Positions 22,843 through 33,005 of a stretch of DNA of 64,000 nucleotides are shown here, piece after piece; positions within the stretch are counted from its first letter, which is position 1; each line of letters starts with the position of its first letter. The DNA comes from Guillardia theta CCMP2712 (lineage: Eukaryota > Cryptophyceae > Pyrenomonadales > Geminigeraceae): assembly GCF_000315625.1 (NCBI RefSeq), contig NW_005434594.1, positions 234,216 through 298,215 on the forward strand, written 5' to 3'. The translations under genes were made by a program, and so were the position numbers. Below the pieces are notes generated by a model. That model made no database searches, had not been told where the DNA came from, and was given only the letters and a program-made list of their open reading frames with translations.

Positions 22843-24891
22843 TCAAACGGCATCAAGACGCCTCTGGATCAGCTCACTGACCACGAGTGAGACATCGCCG
22901 CCATGATGCTTCAGAAGCTGAGCGAGCTCTTCAACAGACTCGGACGAACCAAAGCCCATGTCTAGCAGCGTCAGAAGCTCATCCTGCATCTCCTGAGAGC
23001 CCTGCGCTACGTTGCCACGACACACAGACTCATTCTCGTTTTGCAAGACCTCACCCATGACAACGCCTGGCTCTTCTTGCTGGTCCTGCCGCACATCGTC
23101 GAGCCTGTTTAATTCTGCTTGCTTGTAATTTTGATCACCTGCTGGTTCGGGTTTTGGTTCCTGGCTGTGAGAGGATTGGGCCGAGCACACTTGGAAGAAG
23201 TTGCAAATCGATGACATTGCAGCATCTGGGTTCGCGTGTAATAGTTGCAAACTCTGTCGAATTGCCTCAAGCTTTCCTTGGTTGTTCATCTCTTGGTCTA
23301 GATCCAAGTCTATCTCGATAGTGCAAGCCTTGGGCGCCGATGTTGTGCTGTAGCATTTGCCTGCTTGCTGAAACAGTTGGCGAAGCTTAGACAGTTTGTC
23401 TTCCTTCTCTTCTGGTCTGACTTGAAGGACACCCTTTGGATCGCGGATGTGTCCGGAGGCTTCATTTACAACGACCCAGGCAACGTCTTCCATCTCGAGC
23501 TTTCCGTTAACGTACTCCGTGACATGAGCGCCGTCTCTGGTCAGCTCAAACAAAATGTGATCACCATCAGTGTCCACTATGTGTACCTGCTGTCTGTCAA
23601 TATGTGGGGAGCTGCCTGCTGAACCAGCTTGTGATTCGCCCTGTCCCTCGTTTTGTGCAGAGCAAAATCTGTCTGCAGGCGCTGCTCGATCATACCTGGA
23701 AGCGACACTGCTTCCGTTACAAGCATGAGACTTCAACGCATGCACAAGCGCAGCTCTGGTAGTCTCATCGTAAGTACCACTTTCGTGCCTGATCCCGTGA
23801 TCAGCTTGAAACCGCTTGACCGCGAGTACAACACGATGACCGTAGTAGTCACCTATACAGTAGTCCCTTCGTCCACATTCCATGTAACCCAAAGAGACCA
23901 GGATGAGTCTCAATGCCCTCACGGCAGGGCTACGAGAACCGAAACTTAGGACCTCCTGCGGTGGCGGAGGCAGGGAACATGCCAAAATGCTGTTCATCAT
24001 AGAATCAGCATGGCAACTATGTCTTGATCTGTGTCGCATCCTCCTCCTCATTCCATGAATGCCATGAGCAGCCCCGCACGATGCAGCACAACTTGGCTCT
24101 TGCACTCCATGCTCAATGCGATCTTCTACATCTGTGAGTTGAAGGGCCTCGATGAAGTGATTCAATGCTCTTTGTACATGACCATCCTTGAGACGAGCTC
24201 GCGCAACACTCTCACCAGCGTCCATGAAAGAGAGCAATGCACTCCTTTGCTCAAGATCGAGGCTCTCTTCCAACAAGGACAGCAGTAGACTCAAATCACG
24301 ATCCTCCGTGGAATGCTCAGCATCCTGACGAAATTCTTTCCCACAGCCTTTCGATGGTTCACCAGATGATTCAGAAGAGTCGCTCGACACGCCCTTGTCA
24401 GATTCTGTGTCTGCTTGCTTTCGCATTCGCTCATTCAGAACCTGCTCAACGATTTTCCTTATCTTCTGCTCCTTGTCCAGCTTCTTCCTTTTGGTCTTAT
24501 GAGCCTTTTCTTCCCGCTTTTTCTTGTACTCCACCTTAAGATGAGAAACTTCGTGATCAAAACTCCGGTCCGCTTGTTCCTCTTCTGGCGATGTCCTAAA
24601 GAAGCTCCGATGAACCCCGTCCTCACACTCTGTGAGTATCAGACTCAGAGAAGACTTCTTTGATAGGCTACGAATGATGTCGTCGAGATCTTCCTGGAAT
24701 TCGATCTTCACAAGATCTTCTTCCTCGTCTTGGTACTGCAAGACGTAGCAGCTTTCAGGAGTCACATTGACGACACCACGAAGTACGTCTCTGATGTGCC
24801 TGATATTGTTTGACTTCAAATAGAAGCGTAAAGTTGCATCTGGGCAGACGATCTTGTAGCGAGTACGAACAACTTCAGACATCTGGAACAT
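22843..24891 (-). CDS. PB1 - peptidoglycan-binding-like - UBA protein (possible NBR1/p62-type receptor)
   Basis: Single exon of 682 residues. Residues about 9-82 fit a PB1 domain: basic start RTRYKIVCPDATLRFYLK, then LQYQDEEEDLVKIEFQEDLD as the acidic OPCA-like motif. A Lys/Arg/Glu-rich helix follows (about 120-165). Residues about 315-385 fit a PG_binding_1 fold: SFGSRSPAVRALRLILVSLG, then VLAVKRFQADHGI and TYDETTRAALVHAL. A beta-rich segment VHIVDTDGDHILFELTRDG (about 435-490) contains EDVAWVVV, which resembles an LC3-interacting W-x-x-V core after acidic residues. The C-terminal about 45 residues form a UBA domain: ELLTLLDMGFGSSESVEELA, then HHGGDVSLVVSELIQRRLDAV. PB1 plus UBA with a candidate LIR recalls autophagy receptors, but no ZZ or FW domain is present. 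The domain calls are by eye; the function is inference. Confidence 0.75.
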   Translation of the reverse strand: MFQMSEVVRTRYKIVCPDATLRFYLKSNNIRHIRDVLRGVVNVTPESCYVLQYQDEEEDLVKIEFQEDLDDIIRSLSKKSSLSLILTECEDGVHRSFFRTSPEEEQADRSFDHEVSHLKVEYKKKREEKAHKTKRKKLDKEQKIRKIVEQVLNERMRKQADTESDKGVSSDSSESSGEPSKGCGKEFRQDAEHSTEDRDLSLLLSLLEESLDLEQRSALLSFMDAGESVARARLKDGHVQRALNHFIEALQLTDVEDRIEHGVQEPSCAASCGAAHGIHGMRRRMRHRSRHSCHADSMMNSILACSLPPPPQEVLSFGSRSPAVRALRLILVSLGYMECGRRDYCIGDYYGHRVVLAVKRFQADHGIRHESGTYDETTRAALVHALKSHACNGSSVASRYDRAAPADRFCSAQNEGQGESQAGSAGSSPHIDRQQVHIVDTDGDHILFELTRDGAHVTEYVNGKLEMEDVAWVVVNEASGHIRDPKGVLQVRPEEKEDKLSKLRQLFQQAGKCYSTTSAPKACTIEIDLDLDQEMNNQGKLEAIRQSLQLLHANPDAAMSSICNFFQVCSAQSSHSQEPKPEPAGDQNYKQAELNRLDDVRQDQQEEPGVVMGEVLQNENESVCRGNVAQGSQEMQDELLTLLDMGFGSSESVEELAQLLKHHGGDVSLVVSELIQRRLDAV

Positions 24892-25947
24892 ATGTCAGTC
24901 CACAGTACAAACAACTGTCCCAAGGCTCCCCCATCCCTTCATCGCCATGCCCCCGCCATGCATCGACAATCTGCTCGATAGTTCGGCGATCGGGGTTCCA
25001 GCATCTCAATATCCTCGTCTCTCCATCCTCATCATTCTTCTTCTAATTATCATTTTCCACTCATGCTCCTCTCTCTTCTGTTCTCCTTCTCTGCACCGTC
25101 CTCTTTTTGTGACCCCACTCCCCCAACTTTTCACCTCTTTACGCCGCTCTTCCCTACTAGCTCTTCGCGCATCCTCTTATCTCCTCCTCCTCTACTCCAG
25201 CATGTTCTTATCCCTGGTCTATGCCTCCTGGTCCTCTCCCCTCCCCTCCCCTCCTCTCCTCTCCTCTCCTCTCCTCTCTTCTCTGCAACTATATTCTCTC
25301 AAGTTTGTTCTCCAGCGACACCCTGTGCTCCCTCTCCCACCCCACCCTCAAACAAATATTACTTTTCATACCCCCTACCCTTCTCTATTCCTGAGTACCG
25401 CTTCCCACCATTATTAAGTACCCTTACTTTTAACTTCATAAATCACCCCCTGTGTTCACATTACCCACCCTTTTTCAGGAGTACCCCACATTTCTCACCA
25501 AAACATCGCAGGACGAGCTTGCCCTTGCCTTTACCCTGCCAGGCCAAAATAACCCCCCACGCACCCACGTCCCTCCTCACCCTGTCTCTCATAGGATTTG
25601 TAGGTAGGTCATATCCTCTACTAGGACCAAAAAACTTAGGAAGACCACCCAGTACCCTCTATATTGTCGACTTGCATCCGCCGGGCCCCGGCTTAGGGCC
25701 TGGCCCGGTGGTACCGGAAACTGAGCCAGCACGAGCCAGAATCGTGATAGAGAATGAGGGTGATGATTGGATGCGGCCGAAGGTTTTTCTTGGAATGCCC
25801 AGAGATTTCGGGAGGTGGAGGAGGAAGCGGCGGGAGGAGGACCATTGTATGGAGTGTAAGGAGACAGAGAAGTGATGATATAGAGATAACAAGGAGTCAA
25901 GTGTCTGAATCTGAGTGAGTTCGAAGAAGAAATCGACACTACATCAA
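24892..25947. other. Intergenic, pyrimidine-rich then TACCC-rich
   Basis: 25030-25290 is CT-rich with CTCCT repeats. 25330-25620 is rich in ACCCC/TACCC words. 25675-25720 is a small GC-rich piece. No exon is supported on either strand. Confidence 0.5.
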
Positions 25948-26966
25948 ATGAAAACATGCACTATCTGCTCGGGGGGTAATTTTTTATGTTTGGTTTCATG
26001 GATCGCAGCCTCCAATATCTGTTCTTCAGAACGCCTGGGTTTTAAAACTTCACTAGTTAGTGAAAACAGAGATGGCAGCCAATCCAAACTTCTGCATTTG
26101 AGAGGAGGCAGCGCTAGTGATGAAGAAAATCGCAAAGAACGGCTAATGGAAGAAATTTCCAAGCTCGATCCTGTGACATTGCGGCAACTTTACAAATTTG
26201 CATGCAGTGAAAATTCTTGGGACATCACTACTGAAGATGAAGCCAACAATGTAATACTTCTTGGAACTTATTTGTTTTCGGAAACCTACTCAAGTGACTT
26301 GCTACAAAACAGCTGGATCCTAGGGAGCTAATGGAACTTGAGGAGGCTTGGGATGGCGAATGTCAAGACGGAATCCGCATCAAATCGTTGCCTGTGTCTT
26401 TCAATGCTTCTTGTCCTGTTAAATGTGGAGACATCATTGTATCGGTCGATGGGGTAGATTGCACCAAGTATGTATTCTTGTGTTTACAATGTCAGGTAAC
26501 ATAATCTCAGGTTGTCACTTCCTGAAGTAATCCTCGTCATTGCGAACAAGAACCCTTACTCCTCGAATTGCACCCTCGTTTTGAAGCGTTTGCAACCTCC
26601 GGTGAAGCTTTCTCGCTGCAGGGAGTCACATGTTGATCTCATGCGACTCAGTTGAACCGAAGTTACGAGTTCCACACGGTAGAGATGAGGAAAGCTTGGG
26701 TCGATGAGGATGAAATCAAGGCATTTTCACCTTCTGATACATATTTCTGTAGTGTAACAGACACATAATGTTTGACAGAGAGCGACGATGGATCTGATAG
26801 AAGAGGAAGCCACGGAATTCTTGAGCACATGGTCAAATTTCTCGAAACGAACAAACAAGATTTCACCTGTACCAAGAAGAAAGAGAACGACTGGTATTTT
26901 ATCATGTTTGTCCTATGAGTTTTTGTGTTGTTGATGTACTCACTGCTACTTCTTTTAGACAAGTGA
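25948..26966 (+). CDS. Secreted or membrane-associated single-PDZ protein with LRGG motif
   Basis: Best gene model: exons 25948-26250, 26313-26467, 26511-26601, 26652-26748, 26783-26893 and 26959-26966, giving 254 residues in frame. The start at 25948 gives a hydrophobic N-terminus (NFLCLVSWIAASNI) and then LLHLRGGSASDEEN at about 48-61. The PDZ core is DGIRIKSLPVSF, CPVKCGDIIVSVDGVDCTK and LSLPEVILVIANKN, ending TLVLKRLQPP. The tail is helical and basic (RKAWVDEDEIKAFSP, RRKRTTDK). The introns of 62, 43 and 50 nt are convincing. The 34-nt intron at 26749-26782 is suspiciously short, and the last joins may be wrong. The PDZ resembles those in the 57.5-60.5 kb gene. Partner unknown. Confidence 0.7.
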
Positions 26967-27124
26967 TCTGGATATTATTACCGTTCAAAACTGGGAATGG
27001 GTCGGACCATTTCGGTGGCAAGATGTATGATCATTGAGTCATTGACAGTGTACCATACCATGACACTAGCAACCATCCTCGCCTCTCCTGATTGTCCGAT
27101 CCTCGTACTGATTTTTAACAACCA

Positions 27125-27440
27125 TCAATCTAACTTCCACGATTGCCACGCCGGCCGTCACGAACTAAGTTTCAAGCCTTTGAAGGGCCCGGCGACCGTG
27201 GCCTCCGACTCGGACCGTACCGGTTCACACGGCGGCTGTGCCAGGCCGGATCATGACCGATCCGATTATACTTTCAGTGACACTGAAAACTGCCCCCGTA
27301 TTCATTGAAGCCGCACAGTGACACTGAAAACTTCAATGAATACGGTACCCGGCGGCTGTCTGATCATCCGGCCCGGCGACCGGGCGTATCATACTGATAG
27401 TATTCCGGCGTTACTGAGGGCCCGGCCCCGCGGACTCAGA
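27125..27440. repeat. GC-rich interspersed patch
   Basis: Preceded at 27091-27120 by GATCCTCGTACTGATTTTTA, a word that recurs with small changes at about 50380-50405 and 50494-50520. The patch itself is rich in CCGGCGAC, CGGACCG and CAGTGACACTG words. Confidence 0.55.
27297..27344. repeat. Perfect 14-bp inverted repeat with 20-nt loop
   Basis: CGTATTCATTGAAG at 27297-27310 is exactly complementary to CTTCAATGAATACG at 27331-27344. The loop contains CAGTGACACTG, itself an 11-base palindrome, which is also present as a direct repeat at about 27274. Confidence 0.85.
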
Positions 27441-27449
27441 GGCACTGTG

Positions 27450-28720
27450 GATATGAGGGGGATGAGTGATGATATTTTTCTTGTGACTGGCGAGAAGAGC
27501 GACGGGACCTACTGCATAGCAGGCATGACCCCTACCCCCCAAAAAGCTCATAACCCCCACACGCACTGTTCCCAACCCCACTTTCTGGCCTTCCCCAGCG
27601 CGACTACCCCATCAAATGTACGATGAAGCTGGGGGTGGAGAGTCCGCTGGAGCGAACCTCTGGGCAAACCCCACCCCACCCGCTCATACTAGGGATACCG
27701 TAATGCCCACTTGGTGACCGTGGACATTGCGCGCGCTGCCGGGGCGGCAACGAGGAGTATACCCCCACCCTGATCTAATGCTGCTACTACCCCATGGTAT
27801 ACCTCTGGGGTCAGGCCTAAACGGATCTTTCGGCGAGGGGGGCGCATAACGGTCATCGGGTCATGGGTGGGGGAAAGGTAGGTGGGGGTGGAAAAAAATG
27901 TCCACATCACCGGTCCATTTATCATGAAACTCCTCTCATGATATAGGGTAGGTACAACTATGCCCGTAGGTAATCAGAGCATCCCTACCGCCCTCACGGT
28001 TCTCAAGCTCTTATCAACATCGACCACCCCCCTACGAGCTGTCCAATAGTAAAGGATCAGAGAGGGGAGGGGTCTGCCGTAGAGGGAATATGGGGGGGTC
28101 TCTCAAGAAGGTTGGTGGGGTTGGTTGTGCGATTTTTGTAACCGTGCGGAGGGGTTGCTTGAGACTAGTAGGATCATCAGTGATGTGTTTTGGGGGGTAG
28201 GGTAATCCTGAACGTAACCCCCCCTACCCAACCCCCCTGTTTATAAGCAAGTTTCTACCGGTAAAATTATGATGAGGGTCACGAGATGGACCCAGGGGTA
28301 CTATTATGGATAAGGAAGGGTTAAAATGATATAGAAATGGGGGTAGGGGTCAAGGTGATGAACAACAAATGGGGTGGGTAGTATCATCTTACACAGGATA
28401 GCATGAGGGTACTAGCCCTTGAGCGAAAGTAAAAAGGTGAGGTAGGGGTACTGGAAGTCACTGGAGCTGGGTCCTACGAGGACATAGATGAAAGTTTGAG
28501 GAGACAAGGGCAGAGGAGGGGTAGGTGTTGGAACGTTGTAGGGGTACATAGTACTGGGTAATGGAGGGGAAACAGAGGGTTACCAGAAAAGGAAGGGGTG
28601 GTATTGAAGAGTAGGGGGGGCATATGCAAGGCAGTGTAAAGGGTGTGTGGTGAGATCCTCCAGGGGGTAGGGGGGTAGGGGTGAGTTGCTAGGGGTAGGG
28701 GTTATGGGGAGAAGGGGGGT
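27450..28720. repeat. GGGGTA-rich degenerate tract
   Basis: Dozens of GGGGTA, GGGTAGGGG and their complements in both orientations, not in tandem register. It is similar in flavour to 25330-25620, 51335-51600 and 56590-57240. Confidence 0.6.
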
Positions 28721-29341
28721 GTGGGAGAGGACGTCCAGCGGAAGCTTCCGTCGGCCGCCACGCGGATCGTGAAGATGCAGAGGAGGAAGGATGCTAGATA
28801 GGGTGTGAGTAGATCAGATGGAGCGCAGTGCGAGATGGCAGAAGCAGGGCAAATGAGGGAAGCGAGTAGAGAGGTTCACTGGAAGAAATCTGAACATAAG
28901 ATATGAAATGTGGAGCGAGTGAGGAAAAAATAGGTTTGAGGGAGACTGCGAGGTCAGGACATCAGCTGAAAGATTTCGAGATGGTGATTGGTGCAGTAGA
29001 TGGCAAACGCAAAAGAGCAATATATGTCCTCAAGGAGGACAACTCTGTGATTCTTATTCTTAATGCATTTGTGAGTTGTTAGTTTAGTTTTCGCCTCATG
29101 AAAGTGAACTGGCAAATCTCGTCCACGTGAAGCTGTGTATTCTCTAACTGATGCTACACGAATCTCACTAACTACCTCACTATCAAGAAAATGATATTGT
29201 TCTAGAACAGATGTCACGATGCAATAGTTTCCAGTGAATCATCTGTTCTTGATATGACACATCTTACTTGATTCACCTGATCTCTCCTTTGAGGCATGAT
29301 TTACTGAACTGGCTTTTGCTTTGGCAGCGCACGTTATAGAC

Positions 29342-30100
29342 ATGGCGGAACTTTACAGCACCAACCCTGGCATCTACGGATCCTTCCCCGGCACCTACTA
29401 CGGTTCTGAGCAGCGTGGTACCGATGTCATCGACAGATACGTTGTCCCCGAGACCACCACTGTCCCCTACCAGCAGCTCGTCTACCAGACCCAGACTGTC
29501 CAGGAGCCCCGTACCTACATGGAGTCTGTCCAGAAGACCGTCCAGGTCCCCAAGACTGTGATGGAGGACCACGACGTTGTCTACAAGACCCCCAAGATCG
29601 AGATGGAGACCCGCACCATCCAGGTCCCCAAGAGCGTCATGGAGGACAAGGAGATCCAGGTCCAGGTCCCCAAGCGCATCCAGGTCCCCCAGACCAAGAT
29701 GGTTCCTCGCACCGTTTTGGTCCCCGTCACCGTCATGGTCGACCAGATCATCCAGGAGACCGAAACCCGCACTATCCAGGTCCCCAAGACCGTGATGGAG
29801 GACCGTGAGATCGAGGTCCCCCGCCAGGTCTACGAGACTGTCACCCGCACTGTCCAGCGCCCCAAGACCATCATGGAGGAGAAGGTGATCACTGTGCAGG
29901 AGCCAAGAATTGTCCAGGTTCCCAAGCAGATCCCTGTCACCCAGACTGTCCTTTCTCAGCGCTACGTGACCGCTGGCGTCACCCAGACTGTCCCTTCTAT
30001 CACTTCTGCGCCTCTCATGAGCACCGCATACGCACCGGGCGGATATTATGCTAGCATGCCATCCGGCAACGCTCCATCTCAGAACGAGGGACAGGTTTGA
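29342..30100 (+). CDS. Epiplastin/alveolin-like VPV-repeat cytoskeletal protein
   Basis: Single coding exon of 252 residues. ATG at 29342 with a likely leader-intron acceptor just upstream. The body (about 45-215) is built of short repeats of the type TRTIQVPKTVMEDREIEVPR and RTVQRPKTIMEEKVI, alternating Val-Pro-Lys with charged beta-strand-like pairs. This is the hallmark of alveolins, articulins and the epiplastins of cryptophytes, which form submembrane plates. The N-terminus is Tyr/Gly-rich, the C-terminus Ser/Pro/Tyr-rich (APGGYYASMPSG). Codons end almost always in C or G (GTCCCCAAGACC type), unlike neighbouring genes, which indicates strong expression. Likely site: the periplast under the plasma membrane (inference from family). 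Confidence 0.8.
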   Translation: MAELYSTNPGIYGSFPGTYYGSEQRGTDVIDRYVVPETTTVPYQQLVYQTQTVQEPRTYMESVQKTVQVPKTVMEDHDVVYKTPKIEMETRTIQVPKSVMEDKEIQVQVPKRIQVPQTKMVPRTVLVPVTVMVDQIIQETETRTIQVPKTVMEDREIEVPRQVYETVTRTVQRPKTIMEEKVITVQEPRIVQVPKQIPVTQTVLSQRYVTAGVTQTVPSITSAPLMSTAYAPGGYYASMPSGNAPSQNEGQV

Positions 30101-30305
30101 AGATACCATTGCCTTTTGTCTAGCTAGATCTCTTTCTATGTAGTGTCATTAAAGTGAAAACAAACAATTTGCTCTTTGTTCGTTCTGCACAATAATCCAT
30201 GTAAACACGATTTCAACGTATGAGAAGGATACATTTGATTGCCTTTATACACAACAGATATACAAATGCTACACTTCAAAAGAATAATCCACAAAGAACA
30301 TGATG

Positions 30306-33005
30306 CTAATCGAAGTGAAAGCTTCGACGTTTGGCCGGGAACTCCTTTCGACCTGCTCCAAGTGAGAGACGTTTAGAGCAACGATGAAGCGCACCGATGA
30401 AACAGTGAGGGCAAACAGTGATGTCGCTGCAGATGCTGCATGCCTGATCTGGTTGCACGCATTGGCCCCCAGGTTGAAAGTCAAGTGAGCCTGAGGAAGG
30501 GATGAGGAAATGAAGGCCCTGGTCCTTTAGCTTACCGCTGATGATGTCTTTCTCGCAGCACGGATGGTCGCTGCCTTCCTCGTCCGCTTCAAACACGTAA
30601 CCATCATCGCACTGGATTTTCACGCAGCCGCCCTCAGAAACATTCCCTGCTTGTGCAGTCAGGGCAAGAGCATCTCAACTACTCCTTGACCCACCTGCGG
30701 GTTTGACTGAGCCATGCTCGGGAGGAGCGAAGACTCCGCAGATTGGGAGCGGCTGGCAGACAGCTGATGGGTAGTTGTACGTGCTACCTATACACGTTGC
30801 AACGGAGGAGCTCTCGGGACTCAGCCTGTACGTCTGGTCAGAGCAACTACCCCGAGGCAGAAGAACGGACCTGTAACCATCGTCGCACTCGATATTCACC
30901 TGATCCCCCACGTGCATGATCTTCTGCGGAGAAGCTCGACCATGAGCTGGAGTCGGGTACGGAGGGCACTCTTCGATCTTGACGCATTCGGCCTCTGGCT
31001 GGTCGTACTGCCCATCTGGCTCGCAGATCGCCTTACCGCTATAACCAGGCCCCAGCTTGTACCCAGGGTCGCAGACAATGTCGACTTGATCCCCAACCTT
31101 GGATCGAGAACCTTCAGGGCTGACGTGCCCGTGGTCAGGAACAGGGTACGGGGGACAAGAGGGAATCTTCTGACAGGTAACACTGGAGGGATTGTACTGG
31201 TTCCCAGCCTCGCAAACTACTTCCCCATCCACGCCATCCGGTAGCTGATAGCCGTCATCGCACTTTATCGTCACCTTCTCGTCTTTCCGCATCCTCCGTT
31301 GAGGCGTCGCCTTTCCATGGACGACGTTGACAAAAGGATCGCAATAGGCCGAGCACACAACTGCAGGATGATAATTCTTGTCTTGTCCACATTCCACAGT
31401 GAACTCTTTCCCCAAACTTCGATCAGCCGAGCTCGAACCTGTTGCCCCTTTGCTCTCCTCTGGAACAGCAAAGGCTTCATAACCGTTATCACATTCCCCT
31501 TCAACGGTCTCTCCCACTCGCTTCTCTCCAGCTGGTTTGCCCGACGAGTGAGCAGGAAAACTGTAAGGAGGACAAACGATCGGAACACAAGTGGTCCCAG
31601 TGCTCAAGTAATGTCCATCCTTCCCACAAACGACATCCTTAGAGTTGACGTCTTGCACTTCATACCCCTCATCGCACACGATCGAAACCTTGTCTCCTGC
31701 TTCCGTCTCACCAGAAGGCACCACCTTCCCATGCTCTACAGGGGGGAAAGGAGGGCAAACGACTGGGGAGCAGCGAGCACTTCCATCAAACTTCCCATCC
31801 TTGGAGCATCGAATGACTTCATCTCCTTCCAAGTAGTATCCATCATCACAAGCGACCTTGACGACATCTGGGTACTGGATGGCTGTCGTCGGGCTGACAG
31901 TGCCGTGAAGGGGAGCGGGATACTTGCCACACGACACCGGAACGCAGATGCCTTGCTCAGTGAAGCTGCCATCTTCCTTACATTTCGGCTTAGCATCACC
32001 TTTGACTTCGTATCCTTCATCGCAAACAATGACGACACCGTAGCCAGCTCGCACTCGATGTACGTTGTAAGAGTCTCGAGACCCAGGAGGTATCAACACT
32101 CGACCATGCTCGGGATCTGCGAAGGGCTCGCAAGAGGGCTTCGGCTTAGGAGGAGACAGGACTGCTTGAAAGCAATATCTCTTCTCTGCATTCGTGTAGA
32201 AGTGATTCATGCAGTAACGCCAGGCATACGCCCTTTCCTTCTGAGGTGTGTCCAGAGGACAGAAGGAGATAGAGCACGACGACGACCACTGGATGTACGG
32301 CCGGGTCACTGGCATAATGTCGCCTCGTCGCAGCAAGCCTCCTGCCTTCACCAGGTGCTCACTCGTCGATGACTCATCCCCATCCTCAGGACTTGGCCAC
32401 TTGAAGTCAGCGCTAGCAACATTCGGCCATTCCAAGCTGTAGGCATGCTTGTCCTCAAGTTTCTTCATGTTGTCCCAGAAGTTGGCTCTGCTCGTCTGTA
32501 CCTGGTAGCGCTTGATTTCCGGAAAGTCCCATAACGAAGTCGATCTCTTTCCTGGAACTAAATTGAGCTCCTTCAGCTCATCTAGAGCAGCCTTGCCCTG
32601 CGCTTCCTGCATTGCCAATCCGCTTCCCGCAGGCCCTGAGGGCACATCGTTTACACCCCTCAAGGCGTGGAGCGAGTCAACAGCCTTGACAGCTCTGTGA
32701 TGCAGAGGAGACGATGCTGGAACGAGTGCTGACATGTTCTCCACACCGTCTGACTTAATCAATAGCACGGCGGCTATCAAGAATACCATCAGGATCACTA
32801 GCGAACCGAGTCTGGACAATGCTCGATGGCTCTGACGACGACTGGCATTCATCACAAGCAAGTCGTACACTCCATGATATCCACCGCGTGTTTGATAGAC
32901 AACGAAAGCTCCTTCGGACGTCCTTGGACCATCCTCCGGAGCGTTTGCTGTATGGCCTGTGTCCGCGTACCTTGACACCTCTGCCCTGCCGGGCTGAGGC
33001 ATCAT
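30306..33005 (-). CDS. Type II membrane protein with eight sushi/CCP-like repeats
   Basis: Three exons (33005-30695, 30646-30536, 30490-30306) give 868 residues in frame. A cytosolic N-terminus of about 63 residues precedes one membrane segment, LGSLVILMVFLIAAVLLI (about 66-83). The outer part begins with a linker and a Cys-rich patch (CSISFCPLDTPQKERAYAWR). Eight consecutive modules of about 55-75 residues follow, each of the form C-P-P-[FY]-x-x-P-x-H-G ... [VI]-x-[CV]-D-[ED]-G-Y ... C ... C (for example VVIVCDEGYEV, VDIVCDPGYKL, VKIQCDDGYVF). The tail has a compact cluster CSICSDITVCPHC. The Trp that normally precedes the last Cys of a sushi domain is missing in the modules checked. Such repeats act in cell-surface recognition in animals; in this alga the role is unknown. 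Confidence 0.82.

Larger units (their letters stand above)
26967..29341. other. 2.4-kb gene-empty tract: GC-rich patch, hairpin, GGGGTA-rich DNA
   Basis: No exon is supported. 27125-27440 is a GC-rich patch. 27297-27344 is an inverted repeat. 27450-28720 is dominated by GGGGTAGGGG/TACCCC words. 28800-29320 is AT-richer and should hold the promoter and 5' leader of the epiplastin-like gene. A splice acceptor (CTTTGGCAG) lies about 17 nt before its ATG. Confidence 0.6.

Noticed and set aside
27450-28720. Interstitial telomere
   Set aside because: G-rich words are irregular, in both orientations and not in tandem register, so a telomere array is not supported.
29319-29341. TTG start extending the epiplastin-like protein by seven residues
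   Set aside because: The stretch contains a splice acceptor (CTTTGGCAG), and the ATG at 29342 is the normal eukaryotic choice.
29342-30100. Antisense Leu/Asp/Gly-rich frame of 278 codons over the epiplastin gene
   Set aside because: A mirror effect of the C-ending codons on the plus strand; the plus frame has clear VPK repeats.
31299-32372. Plus-strand open frame of 357 codons
   Set aside because: Antisense to the sushi-repeat gene, whose Cys pattern is unmistakable.
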